From: Rhynchospora pubera
Lineage: Eukaryota > Streptophyta > Magnoliopsida > Poales > Cyperaceae
DNA: 64,000 nt
Assembly: GCA_028095005.1 (NCBI GenBank)
Contig: CM051460.1
Span: forward strand, 159,335,461 to 159,399,460
Reading direction: 5' to 3'
Shown here: one piece after another, positions 23,843 to 33,916 of the stretch
Numbering within the stretch: position 1 is the first letter of the stretch
Layout of the letters: each line of letters begins with the position of its first letter
Position numbers and translations under genes: made by a program
Notes under the pieces: model-generated
The model's input: only the letters and a program-made list of their open reading frames with translations
What the model was told of the DNA's origin: nothing
Databases searched by the model: none

Positions 23843-24243
23843 GTTTAGCTATGGTGAGATGCATCACAAAAAACTTTCCGTGAGATGCGATCAAAACATA
23901 TGAATCTGGTTCAAAATGACCGATCCAAAACGTCTAATATAATCTCTCTATTGAAATCTTCATGCAGACTAAATTTTACATTTTTTCAAAATTTTTAAGT
24001 GTTTTTTAAAAATTTTAGAAAATCTTTAATCTAATTAGTTCTGTACCGTTCAAAAACTGTCATTTTTAAAAATCCGAAAAAAATACTTACAAATTCTGAA
24101 AAAATGTAAAATTCGGTCTGCAAGAAGATTTCAATAGCCAGATCATAATACACGATTTGGATCGATCATTTTGAACCAGATTCATGAGTTTTGATCACAT
24201 CTCACGGAAGATTTTTTGTGATGCATCTCACTATAACTAAACT
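23843..24243. mobile_element. Palindromic MITE in a TA microsatellite (type 2)
   Basis: A 401-bp inverted repeat with ends GTTTAGCTATGGTGAGATGC and, on the right, GCATCTCACTATAACTAAAC. It lies directly after a (TA)n/(CATA)n spacer and before another TA run. Its core closely resembles that of 49606-50006. Confidence 0.85.
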
Positions 24244-24597
24244 CTATATATATATAATTTGCAAACTTTTACCCATCAGATAGTCAGTAATTAAGAAATA
24301 GCTCTTACTCGTAAGTAGCCGATAAGTTAACGAAAATTTTTCTTTACTCATATCCATACCCGTTAGCCTAACGAAAATAAAACTTTATCCGTATGACCAT
24401 ATATGTCTTATTGAATATGATACGGATAGAGTATAAACAAATAAATGGTTTTACTAACGGCCCTAAAAAGACACAAGGCTCGTGTCGCTTGTAGAGTAAT
24501 CACGCTGATATAGATCTTATAATTTGAAAATATAAAGGACCAAAACGTGAAAAAATCCAGCATAACACGCGTTATCGCATTGATGATATAGATCACA

Positions 24598-25013
24598 CAA
24601 TTTTAAAAGAGCACGGTTCTAGTGCCACAAGTTTTTGGTATCACAAGTGTCATAATTTCTCTTTTGAATTAATATTTTAAAATTTTAAAATTTAATTTTC
24701 TAATCCAAACCGTTGATCTTGTTCAATTAGTGATGCATTTCAATATATTTTTTATAAATTTTGGGGTTTATTCGATATTTGATCAAGAGGCAAAAAAATG
24801 AACGAATCTTGTTAATTATAATAGATTAATTTTAATATGTTCGTGTGTTAACCTCTTAATCGAATATCAAATAAATTTCAAAATTTATAAAAATTATATA
24901 AAAATGCATCGTTCGTAAAATTGAATAAGATCAACAGTTTGAATTCGAAAATTAAATTTTAAAATTTTTAAATATTAATAAAAAAGAGAAGATACTGCTC
25001 ATTTTAAAATATA
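24598..25013. mobile_element. Palindromic MITE, divergent
   Basis: The two halves are inverted copies. For example, CCGTTGATCTTGTTCAATTA on the left is matched by AATTGAATAAGATCAACAG on the right, and TTATTCGATATTTGAT by ATCGAATATCAAATAA. Ends are approximately ATTTTAAAAGAGCA and TGCTCATTTTAAAAT. No TA microsatellite borders it, so it is older or has another target preference. Confidence 0.65.
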
Positions 25014-25209
25014 GCGATATCTGCGGTCAATCATCATAGCAACATCAAAAAGAACACGCTTTTCTAATACGGTCACATTATATATGCGCTTTATAATTAT
25101 TTCTAACTTAGTAACTTACGTGTCATTTTTTTAAAGGTTACTTACCTGTCATGTTCTACGTTAGAAATTAGTTCTACAATCTACAGCTTCTTACGTGTCG
25201 TATTCTACA

Positions 25210-25688
25210 TTGGGTTGTATATGAGTCCAGTTCGAGCGAGTTGAGCATAACTCGAACTCGTTACAATTCGAATCAATTCGTGACTCGTTCGGAAAGCAGT
25301 TACGAGTTATTCGAACTAACTCGAACTCGTCATTTTGTAACTCGAGTCAACTCGTGAATAGATGCAATAATTATCTAAAAAAAAATTCTGCACATACACA
25401 AACAAATATTTCAGAACTCATAACACGTGCATAAACCAAGTTGTGTTGTGCATCGAAAGAAAAAAAAATATTTGGGGACTAAGTCTTTTTTGAACTATAC
25501 AGTATACACTGATATAATATTTTTATTTTCTACACGTATATATTGCTGATTCGAGTTGGGCCTAATTCGAACTCACTAAATAAAACTCACGAGCTTTTAG
25601 AACTCAAGTCCTCTTTAACTCTTACCAACGAATTTTTTTCGAATCCAATTCGAATAACTCACGAGTTACGAGTTATTTGCTCAACCTA
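25210..25688. mobile_element. hAT-like non-autonomous element
   Basis: 479 bp flanked by a perfect 8-bp duplication ATTCTACA (25202-25209 and 25689-25696). Short inverted ends are TTGGGTTG and CAACCTA. Subterminal regions are dense in CGAACTCG/CGAGTT words in inverted order. An 8-bp TSD is the hAT superfamily signature. No transposase. Confidence 0.72.
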
Positions 25689-25902
25689 ATTCTACAAATT
25701 AGTGGTCACTTACAGCGCACATATTAAAAGTGATGATACTACACGTGTAAATCGACATATAGGGCGCATATGAAAGAAATGGATGGATGCGTCATAAAAG
25801 TTTGACAATATGCGCAAATTGGATTGTCGGTCACTATATAAGCCTACCAATTATGAATGCAATGAAGTGGAATAAAGAGACAAAAAAAGAAATTTTTTTC
25901 TC

Positions 25903-25947
25903 GTGTGTGTGTGTGTGGGGGAGGGGGGGAGGGGCGGGGCCGGGGTG
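25903..25947 (+). repeat. (GT)n followed by a G-quadruplex-forming G tract
   Basis: A short GT repeat runs into 25917-25946, which contains five runs of four or more G separated by one or two bases, ending in CGGGGCCGGGGTG. This is a strong intramolecular G-quadruplex pattern in an AT-rich setting, about 240 bases from the copia element. Confidence 0.85.
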
Positions 25948-26182
25948 TTTCCTAATTGGCATATGATTTCAATTTTTCTTTAATATATATAATTTTTTTG
26001 TCTCCCAGCAAAGGACGGAGAAGAAAAAATTGATTAAAAGCAATATTTGAAAATTCAACCAGACATCAAACCAAATCGGTGGAAAAAAGTGAAGGACGCC
26101 ATAAATATGAAATATAATTTTTTTAACATATGGAAATAGAAATGAAAAAAAAAAGATAAATAGGCCGATATTTGCCTTTGAA

Positions 26183-26495
26183 TGTAACTTAAACAATACC
26201 AGTATCAGTAAAGATAAAACTGAGAAAGAGAGAGATTGCTTTTCATATTAATTCATTCATTTCTTTGTATTGTTCTCATCGTTATACACAGAAATACTAT
26301 ATATAGCTGACTACAAAAACAATTATTGAAAATAGAAAATGCTAACTTAATTCCTATTGGGTACAAGGAGATTGTCTCATTAGGTGCGCTGGCATAGCCA
26401 GCTGGTGATCTGTTGGAGGTGAGGAGTGGTCCTGAGATTGCCGATTCTCTTGATCTACTGTACCACCAATTGATGTAGGCTTAGGTATTGTCACA
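26183..26495 (-). repeat. 3' LTR of the copia element
   Basis: 313 bp. On the minus strand it starts TGTGACAATACC and ends AAGTTACA. The last ~47 codons of gag-pol and its stop codon (26354) lie inside this LTR. Confidence 0.95.
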
Positions 26496-29400
26496 GCCCC
26501 CTCGCAAACGAATGGAACTGATGTGACAGTGAGCTTGTCACGAAGAAGAAGAAATCGAGGTATAGTGAGAGGTTTTGTCATGACGTCCGCAATTTGATCT
26601 TTAGAACAAATGAATTTGATCTCCAACTCTTTGCTTTGAACTTTCTCCCGAATAAAATGATAGTCTATTTCCACATGCTTCGTGCGAGCATGGAACATAG
26701 GATTTGAGGCCAAGAAGGTGGCTCCGATATTATCACACCATAAGATCGGAGGAGAATGGCAGGAAATATGCAGCTCATGCAAAAGAAATTGCAGCCATAC
26801 AAGCTCAGCACTAGCAAGAGTTAAAGCACGATATTCGGCCTCCGTACTAGAACGAGACACCGTGGTTTGTTTCTTGGCACTCCAAGAGATCAAATTGGAT
26901 CCCAAGAAGATGGCATAACCTGAGGTAGAACGGCGATCATCCTTGCAACCGGCCCAATCCGAATCGCTATATGCATGAAGAATTGGTGTGGTGAACGGCT
27001 TAAGTGTCAACCCATGTGTCAATGTGCCATTAAGATAGCGTAAAATACGCTTGACTGCATCCCAATGCGATGTGGATGGAGAGTGCATAAATTGAGAGAC
27101 TTTGTTAACCGCAAAGGCAATATCGGGTCGAGTGATTGTGGCATATTGAAGGGCCCCAACAATCATGCGATAAAGAGAAGGATTTTCCATTGGATCACCA
27201 TCATGAATAGAGAGTGAGGTATTGACAACCATAGGAGAGGCAGTAGGCTTGGAAGCAAGCATATTTGCACGGTTCAGGATTTCTCTTAAGTATTTGGTTT
27301 GGGTTAAATGAAAACCGTTTGTAGTTTGAGTCACTTCAATGCCAAGGAAGAAGTGCAAGGAACCAAGGTCTTTGATGGCAAATCTGGAGTGAAGATGCTG
27401 AATTGCTTTGGATATAAGTAGTGGGTTATCACCAGTAACTATTATGTCATCCACATAGACCAAAACAACAATAGTCGAACCGGCATGATGGTAAACAAAA
27501 AGGGATGGGTCATAATTTGAGGCACAAAAACCATAAGTAATTAAAGCTGAACTTAGGGTATGAAACCATGCTCTTGGGGACTGTTTTAAGCCATACAAAG
27601 CCTTGTTTAAACGGCAAACATGTGAGGGATAAGAGGGATCCACAAAACCGGGTGGTTGAGACATGTAAACCGTTTCTTGAAGGGTGCCATGCAAAAATGC
27701 ATTTTGAACATCCAATTGCTTGACAATCCAACCAAGGGACAGAGCAAGAGAGAGAACAAGGCGTATCGTCATAGGTCGAATGACGGGACTAAAGGTGTCA
27801 AAGAAATCGATACCTTCTTCTTGAGTAAACCCTTTTGCAACGAGCCGAGCTTTGTATCTTTCTATAGATCCATCGGAACGGCGCTTGATGCGATAGACCC
27901 ACTTGCAGCCAACAATGTTATGATCAGGTGATGGAGGTACAAGAGTCCATGTTTGATTTTGAGCTAGAGCATCAATCTCTTGAGACATTGCATCACGCCA
28001 AACAGAAGATTGATTGGCCTGCCGAAAAGTAGCAGGTTCAGTTTCTGTTTGAGCAGTTGAGATGAGAGCAACATGGTCTGGAAAGGTTCGGGGTCGCCTT
28101 GTATTATCTCTTGTGCGTGTAGTCATGGGATGTAATGATGTTGTCGGGGTTGTGGTTATAGTTGCTGGTATTGGAGTAGCATGATGTGGTTCTGGAGAAG
28201 AAGGGGCAGATAGGTCAGGAGAGATGGCTGAAATAGGAGAGCGGTCAGGATTGTTGTTTAAATTTCGGGCAGTAGGAGCGACTCGTGTGGTAGGCACGGT
28301 AGCAGGGGAAGGCACGGTAGGAGTGTGGTGATTGTTATGGGCTGCATCATCATGAACTGGATTGTGGGCCGAGTAAGTGAAAAGAGGAGAAGAAATTGCT
28401 AAAGGTTGCGAGCTCAAAGTGGGATATTCAGGTGTCATGGGAGCCGAGTTGTCTGATGAAGCAGAGGCATCTGTGCTAAAGGGAAAAACAGTTTCATCAA
28501 AGATAACATGCTTCGATATATATATCCGATTGGTTGGTACATGTAAACATTTATATCCTTTTTGATTGTAGGCATAACCTATAAACACACATGGCAAGGA
28601 TCGTTGTTGTAGCTTGTGATCATTGTAAGGACGAAGATAGGGAAAACAAAGACAACCAAGCACACGTAAGAAAGTATAATCGGGTTTTGTTGTAAAGAGT
28701 TTTTGAAACGGAATTGATTTTGTAGAGGAAGAAGGGAGTCGATTTATGAGATAAACAATGCTTGCAAATATTTCATCCCAAAATGAAAGATGTATAGAAG
28801 CATGAGTCATTGTTGCGAGAGAGAGCTCAACTATGTGGCGATGCATTCTTTCGGCCAACCCATTTTGTTGTGGCGTATATGGGCAAGTAGTTTGATAAGT
28901 TATTTGTGGAAAAAGACGAGAGAGAGGTTTATATTCCGTACCCCCATCGGTACGAAGTATTTTGATTGTATTATTGAGGAGATTTTCAACTTGTTTTTTG
29001 AACAAAGCAAATACTTGGGGTAATTCATCTTTTGTGCGAAGAAAATACAACCAAGTATAATGAGTAAAGTCATCAACAAAAATAACATAATAACGATAAC
29101 CATTGTTTGACAAAACGGGAGAAGGCCCCCAAAGATCGGAGTGCACAATTTCTAAAGGAGCATGAGAGAAAGAAGTACTAGAATTAAAAGATAACTTATG
29201 CGACTTTGCCATACAACAATCACTACAAAGAGGCAATTTATGTAAAGAACATGGTAAGCTAAAAGCATGTAAAATATGACGGGTAGTAGAGGACGAAGGA
29301 TGGCCGAAACGAGCATGCCACAAGCTAGCCGACACACGTGCACCAAGAAGAGCTTTGGGAGGGAGATGAAAAGGTAGAGAGAAAATGTAAAGACCACTAA

Positions 29401-30790
29401 TAAGAGGTGCTTGGATGAGAAGTGTCTTGGTTTGTCGATCCTTGATTTGACAAAAAGAAAAGGAAAATTCAATAAGCAAGGAATTATCAAGAAGAAGTTT
29501 AGAAAGACTCAATAAATTTCTAGTAAATTGAGGAACAACCAAGACATCATTTAAAGCAATAGAAAAGGTAGAGATATTTAACGAAAGATTGCCAATGTGT
29601 GATATAGTCATACCCGAACCATTACCAATTTGGAGAGTATCTTGACCTTCAAATGCCACAAATGAAGTGAGGTTGTTGAGATCGGATGTCACATGATGAG
29701 TCGCCCCCGAATCAATGCACCATTCATGAGGAGCCGATGAAGAGGATGGTTGAGCAACGAAGGCTTGATAAGGTGGTCCACGGGTAGGTGGAAGAGGCTC
29801 AAGGTAACGGTTCTCAAAGCGATGGTAGCAGATTCGAGCTTGATGGTTGCGTCGTCCACAAATTTGGCAGGGGGACCCATCAGTCAGGGACTGATATTGA
29901 GGAGGCGCAGGGGGTCTGGGAGGAAAGTATTGTAAAGGAACATTGGGCCTGGGTATGGGATTAAGATTGGGCCTGGGTATGGGATTAAGACGTGGCCCAT
30001 AGTTCTGAAATGGATTCGGATTGTATTGTCTCGGGTTCGGATTGTATTGTCTCGGGCGTGGATTGGAGTAAAGCGCAGCAGGTGGAGGATCGGAGACGGC
30101 AGGCAAGGAGGAGGAGGAAGGTAGGTGTTGAGAGTTCAACCTTGTTTCAGTAGTGAGAAGAAGAGAATGAAGATCTGGGAGAGAGATAGGATCAGATCTG
30201 GCATTGACAGCGAGAACAAGGGGGTTGAAGTCAGATCCTAAGCCTCGAAGAGTATAGTTGACGAGCTCGGCATCAGAGACAGGAGCTCCGATGAAGGCCA
30301 GCTCATCAGCAATGGCGCGTAGCCGTTGTATATAGTCAGCACAAGTGGATCCTCCCTTTGTTATCCCTTGAAGCTGTGATTGAAGTTCAACAAGACGAGC
30401 TCGAGACGCAGCAGAAAAGGTTCGATGCAGCATCGACCAAAGAGCGGCTGAGGTCTTACAGGAGACGACCTGAGCGAGTATAGATTCAGATAAGGATGAG
30501 CGGATCCAACCCAAGAGGAGTTGATCTTGTTTGTGCCATTGAACATAAGATGGATTGAGTTGAATGGTGGTGCCAACTGTGACTGTCGGATCTGGAGGAG
30601 AAGGAGAATCCACAAACTTAAACAAATCATAGCCATGTAAAAGAGGAACAATTTGGGATTGCCATGCTAGAAAATTATTGCGGTTTAATTTTGTAGAGAT
30701 GGGTAAATTGAGGAGAACAAGGGGTTCAGGAATAGAAGGATTGAGAGAGGAGGAGGGATTGAGAGAGGTAGAAGCAGTGGTGCCTGCCAT
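26354..30790 (-). CDS. Ty1/copia gag-pol polyprotein
   Basis: 1478 residues, no internal stop or frameshift. The Gag region occupies about 1-300, with a CCHC knuckle CQICGRRNHQARIC near 308. The protease active site WCIDSGATHH is near 356. The integrase zinc-binding module starts at LWHARFGHP (about 489), and its catalytic acids are in HSDLWG (548), TDGGTEY (613) and PQQNGLAERM (642). Reverse transcriptase runs from CKWVYRIK to the catalytic YVDDIIV (about 1112). RNase H has SDWAGCKDD (about 1280) and TEAEYRAL (about 1316), ending in KHVEIDYHFIRE (about 1370). Every catalytic motif is intact, so the element could be autonomous. The ORF begins three bases after the primer-binding site and runs into the 3' LTR, so there is almost no leader or trailer. 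Confidence 0.97.
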   Translation of the reverse strand: MAGTTASTSLNPSSSLNPSIPEPLVLLNLPISTKLNRNNFLAWQSQIVPLLHGYDLFKFVDSPSPPDPTVTVGTTIQLNPSYVQWHKQDQLLLGWIRSSLSESILAQVVSCKTSAALWSMLHRTFSAASRARLVELQSQLQGITKGGSTCADYIQRLRAIADELAFIGAPVSDAELVNYTLRGLGSDFNPLVLAVNARSDPISLPDLHSLLLTTETRLNSQHLPSSSSLPAVSDPPPAALYSNPRPRQYNPNPRQYNPNPFQNYGPRLNPIPRPNLNPIPRPNVPLQYFPPRPPAPPQYQSLTDGSPCQICGRRNHQARICYHRFENRYLEPLPPTRGPPYQAFVAQPSSSSAPHEWCIDSGATHHVTSDLNNLTSFVAFEGQDTLQIGNGSGMTISHIGNLSLNISTFSIALNDVLVVPQFTRNLLSLSKLLLDNSLLIEFSFSFCQIKDRQTKTLLIQAPLISGLYIFSLPFHLPPKALLGARVSASLWHARFGHPSSSTTRHILHAFSLPCSLHKLPLCSDCCMAKSHKLSFNSSTSFSHAPLEIVHSDLWGPSPVLSNNGYRYYVIFVDDFTHYTWLYFLRTKDELPQVFALFKKQVENLLNNTIKILRTDGGTEYKPLSRLFPQITYQTTCPYTPQQNGLAERMHRHIVELSLATMTHASIHLSFWDEIFASIVYLINRLPSSSTKSIPFQKLFTTKPDYTFLRVLGCLCFPYLRPYNDHKLQQRSLPCVFIGYAYNQKGYKCLHVPTNRIYISKHVIFDETVFPFSTDASASSDNSAPMTPEYPTLSSQPLAISSPLFTYSAHNPVHDDAAHNNHHTPTVPSPATVPTTRVAPTARNLNNNPDRSPISAISPDLSAPSSPEPHHATPIPATITTTPTTSLHPMTTRTRDNTRRPRTFPDHVALISTAQTETEPATFRQANQSSVWRDAMSQEIDALAQNQTWTLVPPSPDHNIVGCKWVYRIKRRSDGSIERYKARLVAKGFTQEEGIDFFDTFSPVIRPMTIRLVLSLALSLGWIVKQLDVQNAFLHGTLQETVYMSQPPGFVDPSYPSHVCRLNKALYGLKQSPRAWFHTLSSALITYGFCASNYDPSLFVYHHAGSTIVVLVYVDDIIVTGDNPLLISKAIQHLHSRFAIKDLGSLHFFLGIEVTQTTNGFHLTQTKYLREILNRANMLASKPTASPMVVNTSLSIHDGDPMENPSLYRMIVGALQYATITRPDIAFAVNKVSQFMHSPSTSHWDAVKRILRYLNGTLTHGLTLKPFTTPILHAYSDSDWAGCKDDRRSTSGYAIFLGSNLISWSAKKQTTVSRSSTEAEYRALTLASAELVWLQFLLHELHISCHSPPILWCDNIGATFLASNPMFHARTKHVEIDYHFIREKVQSKELEIKFICSKDQIADVMTKPLTIPRFLLLRDKLTVTSVPFVCEGAVTIPKPTSIGGTVDQENRQSQDHSSPPTDHQLAMPAHLMRQSPCTQ
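26496..26504 (-). promoter_or_regulatory. Polypurine tract
   Basis: On the minus strand CGAGGGGGC immediately precedes the 3' LTR; it would prime plus-strand DNA synthesis. It is also read as codons of the gag-pol frame. Confidence 0.8.
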
Positions 30791-30793
30791 GAA

Positions 30794-30806
30794 GGCTCTG
30801 GTACCA
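30794..30806 (-). promoter_or_regulatory. Primer-binding site, initiator tRNA-Met
   Basis: On the minus strand TGGTACCAGAGCC abuts the 5' LTR. It differs by one base from the usual plant tRNA-iMet site TGGTATCAGAGCC. The gag-pol ATG follows only three bases later. Confidence 0.88.
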
Positions 30807-31119
30807 TGTAACTTAAATAATACCAGAATCAGTAAAGATAAAACTGAGAAAGAGAGAGATTGCTTTTCATATTAATTCATTCATTTCTTTGTATTGTTCT
30901 CATCGTTATACACAGAGATACTATATATAGCTGACTACAAAAACAATTATTGAAAATAGAAAATGCTAACTTAATTCCTATTGGGTACAAGGAGATTGTC
31001 TCATTAGGTGCGCTGGCATAGCCAGCTGGTGATCTGTTGGAGGTGAGGAGTGGTCCTGAGATTGCCGATTCTCTTGATCTACTGTACCACCAATTGATGT
31101 AGGCTTAGGTATTGTCACA
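30807..31119 (-). repeat. 5' LTR of the copia element
   Basis: 313 bp, three differences from the 3' LTR. A TATA box, CTATATATAG, at 30921-30930 (palindromic core) would drive leftward transcription of the element. Confidence 0.95.
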
Positions 31120-33843
31120 TTGAAAAATCTGCCGAGATTCTATTAGGCAGAATGGACCCTTCTTCGGCGGGGTTAAGTAGGCCGGTGAAATGAAATATAT
31201 CAAGCACCTTTAAATTGAGCCGTTCTGATTCACTATTTTTTTACCGGCTCGTAGTAACTAGTAGGTCCTCAACCTTCCTAAACGTATCCTTTTTTTTCAA
31301 TAATGAACTTGTTCGATAACCGATGTTCGGTTGAATCGATTAGACTTGCACGAGTCTAATGATAAAAAACAAGACTTTGAATGAAAGTAACAAATTCAAA
31401 ACTCGACCAGAAGATCTCTTATTAAATATTTCAATTTCAAAAGATGAGATACTTGAACCTTGAATCCTTATATGCTCCCGTGCGGGACCGTCCAGCGCAG
31501 CGTACAAACCATTCGATCTGATCTGGACGGTTCGGGCCTACCAATCAGGTTACATGCACAGGGCTCCCATTGCCATTGAGATTAAATCACACGGCTCAGT
31601 GAGCTGGACAGTCCCGCGGGGGACGGGATTTCATTTCCTTGAGCCTTGACTCCATTCTTTCTTGAAAAAGAAAATGATAATTTCTTCTAAGTGGAAGATT
31701 TCCTCGTTTTTCTCTTCTCCCAGAAAAAAAAAGCATCGCAGATTCACAAACATAGTACAAACTACAATTTACAAACGAAAATAGGAACGAAATAAGGTGC
31801 GGACTAAATTTTAAAGACTCCTTAAGGCCCAATTGACCGTGGGTAACTCAATCAACGCCTGTAGATATATAAGTGAGGAAAAGGCTTGTAGACTCCTTAG
31901 GGCCCAATTATAATGAGGAATTGAGGATTCACTAGAAATAAATGCATCAAATCACAAGACATAATTTATGCCGTAGTTTCTGAAGATTTTTTTTTTTCTC
32001 GCCAGAACTTGGCCCAAATCTAACCTAAGATCAACGATCGGAATTGGGATTAGGGTTTTTAAAAGTTCAAGGTTATGCTTAAAAAGTATTTTGGTTACAT
32101 ACTTATATTAGATGGAAATTGTAAGTTCATATAAGATGTCCGTTTAAGCACAGATATATAAATGTAACCATATAAAATTTGCATTTAAAAATCAGGAAAG
32201 ATATTTTTACTCAAATTTACAGATGATTGTCTTGTAGATAGTTATTTCAATTTGTTACATATACAAATCTTTAAATTATAGCCAATAGTTAATCTTAACA
32301 CTTAGAACTTTCACTTTTGTCCTCCACACATAATCCTAATTTTTGTAAAGCAATGATAAGTTAAATATACGCATCAGGGGTTGCAAACTGGGTGCAGCAA
32401 TCAAAGTTAAGAATTCCCACCAAGAGAAGCTGATCCGAATTTCTTAATTGTTTCTCTTATAAGTCTTATCCCCACAAAGAGAAGCTGGATCCAAATTTCT
32501 TAATTGTTTCCTGCCAACTGTACTGCTTGTGCGCACGCTTTTTCTTGTCCCTCTCAATACAGTCGTCCTTGTGCAAAAATTCTTATTATTGCAGAAACCT
32601 GCAATACCTATTAGCTACTTTTCAAGGTTATAAAATATTGCGGGCAGGAATAAATTATGAGTTAATTACATGTTTTTCTTATATACTAACAGATTAATAA
32701 TGTTTGATTCAGACTAGACATGCATAATGGAGAACGAAATGCGTCTTGATAGAGAGTTGAAATATTGAGAATAATATTAATTAAAAAAGTGTTATTTCGA
32801 TTTCTGAATAAATGATAGAAATTATTTTTAGTTTGAATATTATTCTACTTTTGAAAAAAATATATCTAAACTTTTAAATTAGCGACTATTTCTCACACAT
32901 CCAAACATATTTGATGCCAAAGATTTTTTTAAAAAAAAAAAACCACCGTAAATTGCTCTCTATACAATGTTTTAAATTCTATGGTCAAACCCCAAGCTTA
33001 CACTGCATTACGTATTTTGCCTTTCTTTTTTGTAAGCCCACGTGCCTTCGTGCTTCACTGATTGACTAAAATTAAGATTTAATTTAAGTGCGTATATATT
33101 TCTTATTAAATAGTTTAATTAGAGCATAAATTTTTGTTTACACATGGTGTTCCATCTGTCCGTCATGGCAAATGCCAATTCGTTCAGTCTACTTTGATGG
33201 AAAGATTATTTAATATGAAGTGTTGCCAAGGACCGAAAGAGAAAGGTACAAACATTGCAAATAATGCATGGCAAAGTAGTATAAAATATAATTGCGTGAC
33301 AGCATGAATAGTTATAGAAGTTGTTGAAAATTATTTAATATCGTACGTACGTGATCTATATTTTAACTAAATAAAAATATAAACAAGCTCACACAGCTTA
33401 CATGGCAAAGCTGCTTAAATCGTCTCCATAGCAATTATACTATTTCTTTTAATAGAAAAACTATAGCTTTGGTTAAAATGATTTTCATGTAGAATTGCAT
33501 TTGATTAGAATTGATGTCTCGGAATTTCTTTGGATCTAATAACATAAAATACCGATCAAATGAATTGAAATCTGTTTATTTTGATAAAAAAAATCTAATA
33601 AAATCAAATCAAATGCAATCATGTGTGGGAAAAAAAATTGTGATTTTAATCAGTGCCTACATGATAAAAAAATAACTTTTTACGTATAAATTTTGAAAGG
33701 AAATATATCGGGAAATCAAAAGTGATTTAAAAATCACGACAATCGTAAAACTATTATAAAAATTAGGTAAAATATAAATGTAGATATATTCTTCATAATA
33801 TAGTTACTGTATGCACTAAGTTTGATGCACTCCGAGAAAAATT
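31120..33843. other. Intergenic region right of the copia element
   Basis: AT-rich, non-coding, apart from a small GC-rich MITE at 31475-31627. A near-repeat about 58 bases apart (AAGAGAAGCTGATCCGAATT and AAGAGAAGCTGGATCCAAAT) lies near 32420-32500. No genes. Confidence 0.5.
31475..31627. mobile_element. GC-rich MITE-like inverted repeat
   Basis: About 153 bp with imperfect inverted ends: left CCCGTGCGGGACCGTCCAGC; right, read inverted, CCCCCGCGGGACTGTCCAGC. No clear TSD, no coding capacity. Much less AT-rich than its flanks. Confidence 0.55.
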
Positions 33844-33916
33844 TTATAATCAATCAAGTATTTTTTTTTTTAGACATACTAGATCGCGGCTATCTAGTTA
33901 TAATCAATCAAGTATT
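33844..33916 (-). mobile_element. Poly(A) retroposon stub with long target-site duplication
   Basis: A perfect 19-bp direct repeat TTATAATCAATCAAGTATT (33844-33862 and 33898-33916) brackets 35 bases. Those read on the minus strand as CTAGATAGCCGCGATCTAGT followed by ATGTCT and a run of A. A long TSD with a terminal A-run is the hallmark of LINE-mediated target-primed insertion. The insert is the extreme 3' end of a SINE or other short retroposon. Confidence 0.78.

Larger units (their letters stand above)
26183..31119 (-). mobile_element. Complete Ty1/copia LTR retrotransposon (Ale-like)
   Basis: 4937 bp, flanked by a 5-bp TSD TTGAA (26178-26182 and 31120-31124). Two 313-bp LTRs run TG..CA (26183-26495 and 30807-31119) and differ at only three positions that I can see. 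A primer-binding site, one uninterrupted gag-pol ORF and a polypurine tract are all present. Domain order PR-IN-RT-RH defines copia. The small size, short LTRs and single ORF suggest the Ale lineage. Confidence 0.96.
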
